Shown: positions 24,839 through 33,398 of the stretch, one piece after another
How the letters are laid out: each line of letters begins with the position of its first letter
Numbering within the stretch: position 1 is the stretch's first letter
DNA from: Bacillota bacterium
Lineage (GTDB): Bacteria > Bacillota > DTU030 > DUMP01
Length of the DNA: 46,486 nt
Direction: 5' to 3'
Assembly: GCA_030153805.1 (NCBI GenBank)
Contig: JASKLG010000003.1
Coordinates: 1-46,486, forward strand
Translations under genes and position numbers: made by a program
The notes under the pieces: generated by a model
Seen by the model: only the letters and a program-made list of their open reading frames with translations
What the model was told of the DNA's origin: nothing
Database searches by the model: none

Positions 24839-26563
24839 TTAAAACCGGGACCTGGGGGTGTAGTGGGTGTGAAGGAGTTGGTGGGCTCTCTCGGAAAGCG
24901 GTGCGCCCAGATACTCCTTGTACAGCGTCTGTACGGCCGGGTTCTCGTGGGACTTTCTGAGCGGCATGCTCGCGTCCACTTCATAAATGGCTCTGATTCG
25001 CGCTTCGCGCTTCTCGCGGTCCACCGGAATGGGCTGGCCGCCGCCGCCGATGCAGCCGCCGGGGCAACACATGATCTCCACAAACTGCCAATCGGCCTCG
25101 CCCGCCTTAATTTTGTCCAGCACTTTCTTGGCATTCGCCAGACCGTGGGCCACCGCCACCTTAACGGTCTTGCCGTCCAGGTCCACGGACGCTTCCTTCA
25201 CCCCGTCAAGGCCGCGAACGGCAGTAAAATCGAGACTCTCCAGGGTTTTCCCGGTCACGACTTCATAAACCGTCCTGAGAGCCGCCTCCATCACGCCGCC
25301 CGTCGCCCCGAAAATGGCGCCGGCGCCCGTGGAGATGCCGAGCGGAGCGTCGTATTCTTCCTCCGGCAGGCTCTCAAAATCGATGCCGGCCTCCTTCAGC
25401 ATGCGGGCAAGCTCGCGGGTGGTAAGCACGGCATCCACATCGGGAACGCCCGAGGCCGTCATCTCCGGCCGCTGCGCTTCGAACTTCTTGGCCGTGCAGG
25501 GCATAATCGATACCACGTAGACGTCCTCCGGCTTAAGGCCCATCTTTTCCGCATAATAGGTCTTGGCCAAGGCACCAAACATCTGCTGCGGTGACTTGCA
25601 GCTGGAAACGTGCGGCAGGAGTTCAGGATAGAAGTGTTCGCAGTACTTCACCCACCCGGGACTGCAGGAAGTAATAAGCGGGAGCGGGCCACCCTCCTGG
25701 AGACGCTCGAGGAGCTCGTGCCCTTCCTCCATGATGGTGAGGTCCGCGGTGAAGTCCGTATCGAAAACGCGGTCGAAACCGAGCCTTCTTAAGGCCGCCA
25801 CCATCTTGCCGGTGACGATGGACCCTGGTGGCATCCCCATAGCCTCGCCCACGGAGACGCGCGTGGCCGGCGCCGTCTGCACCACCACGTGCTTCTTCGG
25901 GTCGCCCAAGGCTTTCCATACCGCATCCACGTAGCTCTTTTCCGTGATGGCTCCGGTGGGGCAGACGGTTGAGCATTGGCCACAGGCTACACAGGCCACC
26001 TCGGCCAGGTCGCGGTTGAATAGCGGGAGGATAAGCGTATCCCAGCCGCGGCCCACATACCCTAGGGCGCTTACGCCCTGAACCTCGCTGCACATGCGCA
26101 CGCAGCGGCCGCAGAGGATACACTTGTTGGGGTCGCGCACCAGGGCCGGGCTGGAGGTATCTTTCGGAACGTTCCGTTTCTCTCCCTGGTACCGTACCTC
26201 GCGCACGCCCAGGTCGTGGGCCAGTGTTTGCAGCTCGCAGTTGCCGTTCCTTTCGCAGGTCAAACACTCAAAGGGGTGATTGGCCAGGAGGAGTTCCAGC
26301 GCTGTGCGCCGCGCCTCGCGCACGAAAGGAGTGTTGGTATAAACTTCCATGCCGTTTGACACCGGCATGACGCAGGAGGCTACCAGGCTTTTTGCCCCCT
26401 TCACCTCCACCACGCAAAGGCGGCATGCTCCTTCTGGCTTAAGTTCGGGGTGGTAGCAGAGGGTCGGGATCTTGATCCCAGCCGCACGCGCCGCCTCGAG
26501 AACAGTCATTCCTTTTGCGGCTTGGACTTCCCGCCCGTCTATGGTCAGGGTGATGGTTTCCAT
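24839..26563 (-). CDS. hydA: [FeFe]-hydrogenase catalytic subunit HydA (NAD-linked, bifurcating type)
   Basis: A 574-residue catalytic subunit. In order: an N-terminal [2Fe-2S] domain (Cys36, 47, 50, 64), a His-ligated [4Fe-4S] motif (HPFECLTCERNGNC), two ferredoxin [4Fe-4S] clusters (CILCGRCVRMC, CVACGQCSTVCP) and the H-domain with P1 TSCSPGW (299-304 region), P2 MPCTAKKFE (Cys356) and P3 EIMCCPGGCIGGGGQP (Cys500, Cys504). It would oxidise or evolve H2 while HydB/HydC exchange electrons with NAD(H) and ferredoxin (family knowledge). P1 has Ser after the first Cys where many enzymes have a second Cys. ATG at 26563, 23 bases after hydB. Last gene of the operon. Confidence 0.94.
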   Translation of the reverse strand: METITLTIDGREVQAAKGMTVLEAARAAGIKIPTLCYHPELKPEGACRLCVVEVKGAKSLVASCVMPVSNGMEVYTNTPFVREARRTALELLLANHPFECLTCERNGNCELQTLAHDLGVREVRYQGEKRNVPKDTSSPALVRDPNKCILCGRCVRMCSEVQGVSALGYVGRGWDTLILPLFNRDLAEVACVACGQCSTVCPTGAITEKSYVDAVWKALGDPKKHVVVQTAPATRVSVGEAMGMPPGSIVTGKMVAALRRLGFDRVFDTDFTADLTIMEEGHELLERLQEGGPLPLITSCSPGWVKYCEHFYPELLPHVSSCKSPQQMFGALAKTYYAEKMGLKPEDVYVVSIMPCTAKKFEAQRPEMTASGVPDVDAVLTTRELARMLKEAGIDFESLPEEEYDAPLGISTGAGAIFGATGGVMEAALRTVYEVVTGKTLESLDFTAVRGLDGVKEASVDLDGKTVKVAVAHGLANAKKVLDKIKAGEADWQFVEIMCCPGGCIGGGGQPIPVDREKREARIRAIYEVDASMPLRKSHENPAVQTLYKEYLGAPLSERAHQLLHTHYTPRSRF

Positions 26564-26586
26564 GCTTCACACTCCTTCACGCTCTT

Positions 26587-28380
26587 TTAGCCGCGGACAA
26601 TGGCGCCGAACGGGCAGCGCTCCATGCAGGCACCGCACTTGATGCACTTGTCGGGGTCGATGAAGTGAACTTCTTTCCTGGTACCTGAAATGGCGCCCAC
26701 CGGGCAAACTTTAGTGCAGGCAGTGCACCCGCGGCAGAGTTCAGGCTTGATGCGGTACACGAGGAGCGCCGCGCAAACGCCGGCCGGGCAACGTTTATCC
26801 TGGATATGAGCCACGTATTCATCGCGGAAGTACCGGAGCGTAGACAGAATCGGGTTGGGAGCGGTCTGCCCCAAACCACAGAGCGCGCTCTGCTTGACTA
26901 CCAAAGCCGTACGCTCTAAGAGGTCAAGGTCTTCCATCTTCCCTTCCCCGCCAACGATCCGGTCCAGAATTTCCAACATACGCTTAATTCCTTCGCGGCA
27001 GGGAGTGCACTTGCCGCAGGATTCCGAGCGGGTGAAGTTCAGGAAGAAGCGGGCCACATCCACGATGCAGGTGTCCTCGTCCATCACCACCAGGCCGCCA
27101 GAACCCATGATGGCACCGGCGCCGGTCAGGGACTCGTAATCTACCGGCAGGTCGAGCTGGCTTTCGGGGAGGCAACCTCCGGAAGGTCCGCCGATCTGCA
27201 CCGCCTTGAATTTCTTGCCGCCCGGGATGCCGCCGCCGATGTCGAAGATGATTTCGCGCAAGGTAATCCCCATGGGCACTTCCACCAGCCCGGTGTTGCG
27301 CACCTTGCCGGTGAGGGCAAACACCTTGGTGCCCTTGCTCTTTTCCGTGCCCATGGAAGCAAACCAGTCGCCGCCCTTTAAGATAATGTCCGGAATGTTG
27401 GCCCAGGTCTCCACGTTGTTGATGTTGGTGGGCTTATCCCACAGACCCTGGTTGGCGGGGAACGGCGGCCTAGGACGCGGCATACCGCGCTGGCCCATGA
27501 TGGAAGCCATAAGCGCCGTTTCTTCGCCGCAAACAAAGGCGCCGGCGCCTTCCTTAATGTGAATACGGAAGGAGAAACTGCTCCCTAAGATGTTATCGCC
27601 GAGGAGGCCCAGCTCTTCGGCCTGCTTCATGGCAATGCGGAGACGCTTTACCGCCAGCGGGTACTCGGCCCGGACATAAATGTATCCCTCGCTGGCCCCG
27701 ATGGCGTAGGCGCCGATGATCATGCCTTCCAGTACCCGGTGCGGGTCGCCCTCCATGATACTGCGATCCATGAAAGCGCCAGGATCACCCTCGTCCCCGT
27801 TGCACACGACGTACTTGGGCTCCCCTGCCGCCTTGCGGCAGAACTCCCACTTGAGCCCGGTGGGGAAGCCGGCACCGCCGCGCCCCCTGAGGCCGGATTT
27901 CTTTACTTCGGCAATAACCTCTTCCGGGGTCATCTCACCAAGCACTTTGGCAAGGGCAGAGTAGCCACCGCGAGCGATATATTCTTCAATTCGTTCGGGG
28001 TTGATGTAGCCGCAGTTCTGCAGAACTACCCGCTTCTGCTTTTGGTAAAAAGGCAAATCGCCATAGTGCGGAACTTTCTCTTCGGTGAGGGGCTCTTTAT
28101 AAAGGAGGCGCTCCACGATCCGGCCTTTATATAGGTGCTCGTTCACAATGTCCGGAACGTCGTCCGGCGTCACGTGGGTGTACATGGTCCCTTCAGGATA
28201 AACGATCACCAAGGGACCCATCTCGCATAGTCCGTGGCAACCGGTGGTAACCACTTTAACCTCTTTGTCCAATCCTTTTGCCAAAAGTTCTTTCTCTAAC
28301 CTGGCCCTAATCTCCGACGATCCGCCTGAAGTACATCCGGTGCCGCCGCAGACCAGGACGTGGGCACGGAATAGATTCAT
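26587..28380 (-). CDS. hydB: Hydrogenase NADH/FMN subunit HydB
   Basis: A 597-residue NuoF-like subunit. The N-terminal thioredoxin-like [2Fe-2S] domain has Cys11, Cys16, Cys48 and Cys52 ([19 protein letters not shown]). Next come the FMN/NADH core ([29 protein letters not shown]), an SLBB domain, the N3-type [11 protein letters not shown] cluster, and a C-terminal 2x[4Fe-4S] ferredoxin domain ([24 protein letters not shown]). This full domain set is that of electron-bifurcating HydB, where the FMN is the proposed branching site. ATG at 28380; 41 bases after the HndB-like gene. Confidence 0.94.
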   Translation of the reverse strand: MNLFRAHVLVCGGTGCTSGGSSEIRARLEKELLAKGLDKEVKVVTTGCHGLCEMGPLVIVYPEGTMYTHVTPDDVPDIVNEHLYKGRIVERLLYKEPLTEEKVPHYGDLPFYQKQKRVVLQNCGYINPERIEEYIARGGYSALAKVLGEMTPEEVIAEVKKSGLRGRGGAGFPTGLKWEFCRKAAGEPKYVVCNGDEGDPGAFMDRSIMEGDPHRVLEGMIIGAYAIGASEGYIYVRAEYPLAVKRLRIAMKQAEELGLLGDNILGSSFSFRIHIKEGAGAFVCGEETALMASIMGQRGMPRPRPPFPANQGLWDKPTNINNVETWANIPDIILKGGDWFASMGTEKSKGTKVFALTGKVRNTGLVEVPMGITLREIIFDIGGGIPGGKKFKAVQIGGPSGGCLPESQLDLPVDYESLTGAGAIMGSGGLVVMDEDTCIVDVARFFLNFTRSESCGKCTPCREGIKRMLEILDRIVGGEGKMEDLDLLERTALVVKQSALCGLGQTAPNPILSTLRYFRDEYVAHIQDKRCPAGVCAALLVYRIKPELCRGCTACTKVCPVGAISGTRKEVHFIDPDKCIKCGACMERCPFGAIVRG

Positions 28381-28421
28381 GGCTTAAACCTCCCTTTTGC
28401 CGTCCATGACTTTTTATAATG

Positions 28422-28790
28422 CTAGTTGGCCCGGCCGACCACCAGATCCTCGACGATGCGCCCATTGACCACATGTTCGCCGATGATCCGCGGCACATCC
28501 CGCGGCGTAACATGCCCATAAGTAATACGCTTTTCCCCGGGCCGCACCACGTCGACCAGCGGTTCCTTTTCACACATTCCGATACATCCGGTTTGAAGGA
28601 CCGTAGCCTTGATATTCCGTCTGGCCAGTTCCTCCAGGATGGCCGTCATGACTTCCCGGGCTCCCGCCGCAATACCGCACGTTCCCATGCCTACGATGAT
28701 CTGCGTCTCTCCACCTTGACGCGCCTCAACTTCCTTCTGCAGTTCTTCACGCAGGCGCCTCAGGTCATCTAGGCTTTTAAGCTTCGTCAA
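28422..28790 (-). CDS. HndB-like thioredoxin-fold [2Fe-2S] ferredoxin
   Basis: A 122-residue thioredoxin-like [2Fe-2S] protein with the four ligands in MGTCGIAAGA and GCIGMCEKEP, as in HndB of NADP-reducing hydrogenase operons and in the N-terminal domain of HydB. It probably carries electrons within or beside the HydABC complex. The TTG at 28790 is preferred because GGAGGTG lies seven bases upstream; an ATG at 28805 in the same frame lacks a ribosome binding site. The gene overlaps the end of the HATPase gene by 14 bases. Confidence 0.85.
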   Translation of the reverse strand: MTKLKSLDDLRRLREELQKEVEARQGGETQIIVGMGTCGIAAGAREVMTAILEELARRNIKATVLQTGCIGMCEKEPLVDVVRPGEKRITYGHVTPRDVPRIIGEHVVNGRIVEDLVVGRAN

Positions 28791-29340
28791 CTCCGCCACC
28801 TCCATGCAGGCTTGTTAATGCTTCTTGTAAATACCGTTTAAGAAAAGTCAACACCTTGGGATCATTTATCGGAACTTCCCCCAGCTCGCGTCTTACTTCC
28901 CGGGTGCAGAAAGTAAACGTACGGTCGTCCACCGTATGCCGGTAAATGAGGTCGAGCTTGGGAGCTCCCGCAAGCACGGTTACCAGCGTAGCCGGCACAT
29001 CCCCCAGCGGAGGCCGATCCCAATGCCGCAGGCCAAACGTTGCTGTTACAGTAGTTCCTTTTCCTTTTTCCGAAGAGATCTGTACGTCTCCTCCGGCCTG
29101 GCGCGCAGCCATGGCCAAGAGGGAGAGGCCCAACCCTACCCGGCGAGTGGTGCGAGTGGTGGTAAAAGGATCGAGAACCCGGCGAACGAATTCCTGGTCC
29201 ATCCCGGAACCGTTGTCCTTAATCGTGATGATTAGAAGGTCGCCGGCTGCGTCCTCCTTGATCTCGATCACAACTTCCGTAGCACCCGCTGCAAGCGAAT
29301 TCTGCACCAGGTCTAGGATGTGAAGGGCCAGCTCTTCCAT
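28777..29340 (-). CDS. HATPase_c protein (histidine-kinase-like ATPase domain)
   Basis: A 187-residue protein whose first 110 residues form a GHKL ATPase domain: HILDLVQNSLAAGATEV (N box), IKDNGSGMD (G1), GLGLSLLAMAARQAGGDVQI (G2). There is no HisKA phosphoacceptor domain, so it is not a complete kinase. The C-terminal 70 residues have no recognised fold. Proteins of this kind recur inside hydrogenase operons of Thermoanaerobacter-type bacteria; the function is unknown, and kinase or anti-sigma activity is inference. ATG at 29340 is two bases after the hydC stop, so translation is coupled. Confidence 0.82.
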   Translation of the reverse strand: MEELALHILDLVQNSLAAGATEVVIEIKEDAAGDLLIITIKDNGSGMDQEFVRRVLDPFTTTRTTRRVGLGLSLLAMAARQAGGDVQISSEKGKGTTVTATFGLRHWDRPPLGDVPATLVTVLAGAPKLDLIYRHTVDDRTFTFCTREVRRELGEVPINDPKVLTFLKRYLQEALTSLHGGGGVDEA

Positions 29341-29342
29341 CT

Positions 29343-29825
29343 CTATTCGTACCGCGCCAGTACGCCGGCCACCTTGTCCGGAGTCATGCGGCCGTGAGTA
29401 TCCTCGTCCACCATCATTACCGGAGCCAAGCCGCAGCATCCTAGGCAAGCCACCGGTTCCAGGCTAAAGCGCAGATCTTTCGTCGTCTCACCCGGCTTAA
29501 TCCCGAGTTCTTTTTCTACTTCGGCCAAGATCCGGGCTCCGCCGCGCACATGGCAGGCCGTACCCTGGCAGACGCGCACCACATGGCGACCGCGCGGCTT
29601 CAGATGAAACTGGGCGTAAAAGGTGGCCACGCCGTAAATGGTGGTAGCCGGGATGTCAAGAGCCAGCGAAATCTCTTTTATCACGTCTTCCGGAATGTAG
29701 CCGTAGGCCGCTTGAACCTCTTGCAGAATCGGGATCAGCGAGCCTTTTTCTCCCGCGTGGCGGGAAAGGATTTCCTCAAGCTCCGGGTACTTAGGAGCGG
29801 TGTTGCCACAGGCGCATGCGCTCAT
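29343..29825 (-). CDS. hydC: Hydrogenase NuoE-like [2Fe-2S] subunit HydC
   Basis: A 160-residue NuoE-type subunit with the thioredoxin-like [2Fe-2S] fold: Cys pair in CQGTACHVRGG and pair in ACLGCCGLAP. The N-terminal helical part (LIPILQEVQAAYGYIPEDVIKEISLAL) is typical of NuoE/HydC. It connects HydB with the electron-transfer chain. ATG at 29825 follows AGGAGGAAATGCAG; a longer frame to 29849 has no added homology. It sits between the PHP gene (40-base gap) and the HATPase gene, so structural and regulatory genes are mixed. Confidence 0.92.
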   Translation of the reverse strand: MSACACGNTAPKYPELEEILSRHAGEKGSLIPILQEVQAAYGYIPEDVIKEISLALDIPATTIYGVATFYAQFHLKPRGRHVVRVCQGTACHVRGGARILAEVEKELGIKPGETTKDLRFSLEPVACLGCCGLAPVMMVDEDTHGRMTPDKVAGVLARYE

Positions 29826-29865
29826 ACTGCATTTCCTCCTTTGCCTCAACTAACTCGCGTTGTGA

Positions 29866-30654
29866 TTATAGCCTTCCAGGAAGGTCATGGGGCTTGTTTT
29901 CCAAGCTCGACACAATCACCACCTTCCGGCCCTCCAACCCGGCCAGGGCCAAAACCACCTCGGCCAGGGTGGGAGCCGCCACGTAAAACCACGTCGCACG
30001 CGGCGTAGCCAAATCGCTGAGCCGGTGCGCATCAGATGAAGTGATTAGGGAATAACCCGTCAAGGCCGGAAACAAACTCTTAACCTCTTCAGGCGTGACG
30101 CGGCCGGAAATTTCCAGCGCGTCAGGTTCAAGGGCCGGCGGCACCACGCCGAGGTTAGCCAGCAGGCTGAAGGCCGGCCGGTCTACGTGCGCCGGAATGA
30201 ACAGTCCACCGGCACGCCTGGTAATGTCCTGCACTTCTTCTAAGGTGAGCTCGACAGAATTGAGAAGGAGCGTATTTTCAAAGCCCAGAATATTCTCTTC
30301 GGCATCTACAATCACCTGGTCTCCAAAAACCTCCGGGCGATTTTCAATCCGCGGCAGATGGCGTCGGATCTCTTCCCCCACCACCGCTAGAGAAGCCAAA
30401 TCCGGAAAAAAGCAGAGAACGTGAACCTCCTCCCGCGTCTGCACCTCCATCCCCGGGAGTACCGCTATTCCTTCCCGCGCAGCCAGGGCAGCTACCGCCG
30501 GGACGTTGGCCCAGGCGTTGTGGTCGGTAATGCCAAGAAGGCCTATCCCGTTGGCGGCCGCAGCGGCCACGATGGCACGCGGGCCCATCTCCAGTTCGGC
30601 ACAGGGCGAAAGCACGGTGTGAACGTGGAGGTCAGCCTTGAGCCAGCGCAGCAT
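29866..30654 (-). CDS. PHP-domain phosphoesterase
   Basis: A 262-residue PHP-domain protein with metal-binding motifs KADLHVHTVLSPC at the N-terminus, GITDHNAWANV, PGMEVQT, IPAHVDRP and SSDAHRL. Relatives hydrolyse phosphoesters such as nucleotide or histidinol phosphates, usually with two or three metal ions; the substrate here is unknown. PHP genes are frequent in HydABC operons, including the Thermotoga-type locus, so a role in a signalling nucleotide pathway or in cofactor turnover is plausible but unproven. ATG at 30654 overlaps the DRTGG gene by 23 bases. Confidence 0.86.
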   Translation of the reverse strand: MLRWLKADLHVHTVLSPCAELEMGPRAIVAAAAANGIGLLGITDHNAWANVPAVAALAAREGIAVLPGMEVQTREEVHVLCFFPDLASLAVVGEEIRRHLPRIENRPEVFGDQVIVDAEENILGFENTLLLNSVELTLEEVQDITRRAGGLFIPAHVDRPAFSLLANLGVVPPALEPDALEISGRVTPEEVKSLFPALTGYSLITSSDAHRLSDLATPRATWFYVAAPTLAEVVLALAGLEGRKVVIVSSLENKPHDLPGRL

Positions 30655-31006
30655 AGGAGTTCGACGCCCTAATCCCCAGGGCGTAAAGCCGTCCTACCAC
30701 CTCAAAGGCAGGGAGGTTGGTCGTGAAAATTGTGACTCCTTCTGCGTCCGCCTTGCTCAAAGTGTCCTCCTGGGGCTCAATCCCCCCGGCAATGATGATG
30801 CCGGCCAAATTGAGCAGCACGGCCACAGCGACGATGTTCTGGTGGGCCTGGACCGTCACCCAAAGATCACCCTCTCGCGCCCGGGACATGACGTGGCTCA
30901 GGAGGTCGGAAGTGTAGCCGCCCCTTACTTCCCGCTCAAGTCCGGACCGGCCTGCCTTCAGGTTGAGGCCTAGCTCCGGTGCTTCAAGAAGCGTCTTAAG
31001 TTGCAT
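30632..31006 (-). CDS. DRTGG-domain protein 1
   Basis: A 124-residue DRTGG-domain protein (MQLKTLLEAPELGLNLKAG, VRGGYTSDLLSHVMSRAREGDLWVT, then IIIAGGIEP and VTIFTTNLPAFEVVGRLYALG). DRTGG domains occur in phosphotransacetylase N-termini and beside CBS domains, and probably bind small ligands; the ligand is unknown. ATG at 31006 behind GGAGGAGAGCGCG. It overlaps the sensory hydrogenase gene by 11 bases and the PHP gene by 23, which indicates tight translational coupling. Confidence 0.83.
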   Translation of the reverse strand: MQLKTLLEAPELGLNLKAGRSGLEREVRGGYTSDLLSHVMSRAREGDLWVTVQAHQNIVAVAVLLNLAGIIIAGGIEPQEDTLSKADAEGVTIFTTNLPAFEVVGRLYALGIRASNSYAALAQG

Positions 31007-32351
31007 CGCGCTCTCCTCCCTTTGGCGTTCTGTTTTGATCCATGGCCGGTGGTACCAGTTGTGCCAGGTTGTACGTCTCCTGGGCCAAAGCCATGATCTT
31101 TTCGCGCAGCTTAAAAATACAGTCGGTCTCGAGAGCCTTACCCACAGCAATATCCTCGGCCAGGGCACGGCAGGTAGGGGCGCCACAGGAACCACAGTCC
31201 AGCCCGGGTAGGTGCTCTATAAGGGCTTGGACCTGTTGCAGCTTCTCCATAGCGCGCCTTAAGTTCCGGTCCAGGCGCACGATGGGCCGCGGCTCCACTT
31301 TTATTTCCGGAACCTTGGGCATGGGTACGCCGAAAGCGGCCAGGCGCTCAGAAAGCGGCTCGCGGGCGGGAAGGTCGCGGACCAGGTGCCGGAGGCGCAC
31401 GCCGGCCACAAAGCGATTGTTGACGTTAAGGATCCCACCCACACAACCGCCGGGGCAGGCTTGGGCTTCAATGAAGTCTATATCCACCAGCCGGCCCAGC
31501 TCAATTTCCTCGAGCACGCTGATAACGTTGTGAATTCCGTCGACAATTAGGGCGTTTTCAATCCCCGCCGCGGCCACCTCTCCGCCGGAAGCGCCCCACC
31601 CGATCCCCAGGCGGTCGGCGCGGGTAAGGGAGGGCTGCTCCTGGCGCAGGTTCTCAAGCAGACGCCCGTAAACATCCGCCACTGCCAGCACCCGGTCCAC
31701 CTCTGAAGGAACGCCGCCCACCGGGCTTTTCACCGCCGTAACCTTGGCCGGGCAGGGACTTAAGAAGAAGATGCCGACCTTTTCCGGGGCCAAGCCCGTC
31801 TCCTGCATTGCTTTCCTGCGCATCAAAGAAGCGGTCACCTGCATAGGGCTTTCGAGGGGAATGATGTGATCCACCAGCGCTGGAAACCGCACCTGGATAA
31901 GGCGAACTACGGCAGGACAGGCAGAAGAGATGATCGGGCGCAGGTGGTGGTTCTTCTGGAAGTATTCGCGCACCGCCTGCGAAACGATTTCCGCTCCGAG
32001 GGCTACCTCGCAGACCTCGTCGAACCCCAAGGCCTTGACAGCCGCCAGGATGCGTGCCGGGCTCGTGTTTTCTCTGAACTGTCCGTAAAGGGAGGGGGCT
32101 ACGAGCGCTATCCTGTACTCAAAAACCGTAAGCTCTTGGAGGGAATCACGCTCGGCATACTTGGCATGGTTGGGGCAGGCCCGGATGCACTCGCCGCAGT
32201 CAATGCAGCGATCCTCCATGATCTCCGCCTTGCCGTGGCGCACCCGGATGGCTTCCACCGGGCATTTCTTAATGCAGTTCACGCAACCTTTGCACTTCTC
32301 TTTATCCAGTCGCACCGAGTGGAAGTAGTCCATAGCCATCCTTATCCCCAT
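30996..32351 (-). CDS. Sensory-type [FeFe]-hydrogenase (HydS-like)
   Basis: A 451-residue protein with two N-terminal [4Fe-4S] clusters (CKGCVNCIKKCP, CIDCGECIRACP), an H-cluster domain and a C-terminal Fes-type [4Fe-4S] motif (Cys386, 389, 394, 411). The H-cluster motifs are modified: P1 SSACPAVV (Ala144-Cys145), P2 LSPCPAKV (Cys200), P3 EAQACPGGCVGG (Cys299, Cys303). Loss of the first P1 Cys is what is described for the putative H2 sensors HydS of Thermotoga and Thermoanaerobacter. It therefore probably senses H2 or redox state with little turnover (inference). ATG at 32351, three bases after the HATPase gene. Confidence 0.9.
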   Translation of the reverse strand: MGIRMAMDYFHSVRLDKEKCKGCVNCIKKCPVEAIRVRHGKAEIMEDRCIDCGECIRACPNHAKYAERDSLQELTVFEYRIALVAPSLYGQFRENTSPARILAAVKALGFDEVCEVALGAEIVSQAVREYFQKNHHLRPIISSACPAVVRLIQVRFPALVDHIIPLESPMQVTASLMRRKAMQETGLAPEKVGIFFLSPCPAKVTAVKSPVGGVPSEVDRVLAVADVYGRLLENLRQEQPSLTRADRLGIGWGASGGEVAAAGIENALIVDGIHNVISVLEEIELGRLVDIDFIEAQACPGGCVGGILNVNNRFVAGVRLRHLVRDLPAREPLSERLAAFGVPMPKVPEIKVEPRPIVRLDRNLRRAMEKLQQVQALIEHLPGLDCGSCGAPTCRALAEDIAVGKALETDCIFKLREKIMALAQETYNLAQLVPPAMDQNRTPKGGERDAT

Positions 32352-32354
32352 TCC

Positions 32355-32786
32355 TTATGATATTCGAATGACGATCTCTAGTCGCGTTCCCTGGCCAACG
32401 GTACTAGTGATTGTCAGCTTGTCGGCGGACTTTTTAATGTTGGGAAGGCCCATTCCGGCGCCAAAACCCATTTCCCGGATTTCATCTGGGGCAGTGGAGT
32501 ACCCTTCCTGCATGGCCAGGTCGATATCCTGAATTCCCGGACCTTCGTCCTCGGCCACCAGAGTGAGCGCGTCGGGGGTGACCTTTAAGGCCAGCTGGCC
32601 CCGGTAGGCATGAATAATGATGTTCATTTCGGCTTCGTAGGCCGAGATGCTAGCCCGTCTAATAACCTGGGGTGGCAGGTTCAGTGCCTGCAAGACTTTC
32701 TTAATGCGGCTCGCGGCTTCCCCCGCCCGGAGAAAGTCATGCCCGATCACGGGTATCTTCAGGTCGTAGCTAGGATCATGGCTCAT
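32355..32786 (-). CDS. Anti-sigma-factor-like ATPase (RsbW/SpoIIAB type)
   Basis: A 143-residue GHKL ATPase of the anti-sigma regulatory kinase class: SAYEAEMNIIIHAYRGQLAL (N box), VAEDEGPGIQDIDLAM (G1) and MGFGAGMGLPNIKKSADKL (G2). Such proteins bind a sigma factor or phosphorylate an anti-anti-sigma factor; no STAS partner is encoded in this window. ATG at 32786 follows GAGGTG; a TTG at 32804 is less likely. It overlaps the second DRTGG gene by 11 bases and directly precedes the sensory hydrogenase. Confidence 0.86.
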   Translation of the reverse strand: MSHDPSYDLKIPVIGHDFLRAGEAASRIKKVLQALNLPPQVIRRASISAYEAEMNIIIHAYRGQLALKVTPDALTLVAEDEGPGIQDIDLAMQEGYSTAPDEIREMGFGAGMGLPNIKKSADKLTITSTVGQGTRLEIVIRIS

Positions 32787-33144
32787 GGCCGGCACCTCGG
32801 CCAAGCATACAGCCGCCTAACCCGGCCTGAAACAGGAGGCCGCAGGATTCATACATGGGAAAGCGGGTAAGCATTAGGGGTAGGCCCTGGGCGCGGGCCA
32901 ATTCCAGCACCTCCGGACCGGGCCTTTTCCCCCGGACAAAAACGATGCCCGCAAGGTCAATGATCTCCGCCGTTCGCACAACCTGGGGCGTAGTTAGGCC
33001 GGTTAGGAGCAGCGTGCGCTCCTTGCTAAAGGTTAAAACGTCGCTCATGAGATCGGCCCCACAGGCCGTAAGCACGTCTCGTTCCATATCGGCCGGAACC
33101 AGCACCTCAGCCTGGAGAATCTTCACTATTTCGGAAAGCCGCAC
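32776..33144 (-). CDS. DRTGG-domain protein 2
   Basis: A 122-residue DRTGG-domain protein (VRLSEIVKILQAEVLVPADM, ACGADLMSDVLTF, IVFVRGKRPGPEVLELA). It is a diverged second copy of the type found at 30632-31006 and ends with a Cys-containing tail (YESCGLLFQAGLGGCMLGRG) not seen in the other. GTG at 33144 is chosen because GGGGAG lies eight bases upstream; two other GTG codons and a GTG at 33201 lack good ribosome binding sites. It is the first gene of the hydrogenase operon. Ligand and function unknown. Confidence 0.78.
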   Translation of the reverse strand: MRLSEIVKILQAEVLVPADMERDVLTACGADLMSDVLTFSKERTLLLTGLTTPQVVRTAEIIDLAGIVFVRGKRPGPEVLELARAQGLPLMLTRFPMYESCGLLFQAGLGGCMLGRGAGHEP

Positions 33145-33248
33145 GCGCACCACTCCCCGTTTTTCACGCCCTGCTTTTCTTCGCGGTAACCTTAAAGTCA
33201 CTCTATTCTTTCAAAGTTCCGGCTAATTGGCACTAAGGACGACTTCTT

Positions 33249-33266
33249 CTGGGCCAAATGGCCCAG
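33249..33266. promoter_or_regulatory. 18-bp perfect palindrome upstream of the hydrogenase operon
   Basis: CTGGGCC (33249-33255) - AAAT - GGCCCAG (33260-33266), a perfect inverted repeat about 105 bases upstream of the first operon gene. It lies in the only non-coding segment where the operon promoter can be, so it is a candidate operator or leader hairpin. It does not resemble the Rex consensus (TTGTGAAATAATTTCACAA type). A weak promoter TTGTTA-16-TATCGT lies upstream of it on the minus strand. Confidence 0.5.
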
Positions 33267-33333
33267 TGCTATTTTGACAAACCTCCGACGATACCTTATT
33301 CGCTTTCTTTAACAAAATTCCTGCCGCTTGAGC

Positions 33334-33369
33334 AAAAAAAATAAGAACGCCCTCCTTCCAGGCGTCCTT
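33334..33369 (-). terminator. Rho-independent terminator of the SPOR gene
   Basis: Nine-bp stem AAGAACGCC (33343-33351) / GGCGTCCTT (33361-33369) with one G-T pair. On the minus strand it is followed by ATTTTTTTTG, 30 bases past the SPOR-protein stop. Confidence 0.85.
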
Positions 33370-33398
33370 GTCTGTCGCATATTGCCTTTGTCCGTCTG

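Noticed and set aside
33285-33315. Plus-strand promoter TTGACA followed by TATTCG at 17 bases
   Set aside because: There is no plus-strand gene downstream; the next genes on that side are on the minus strand and end there.
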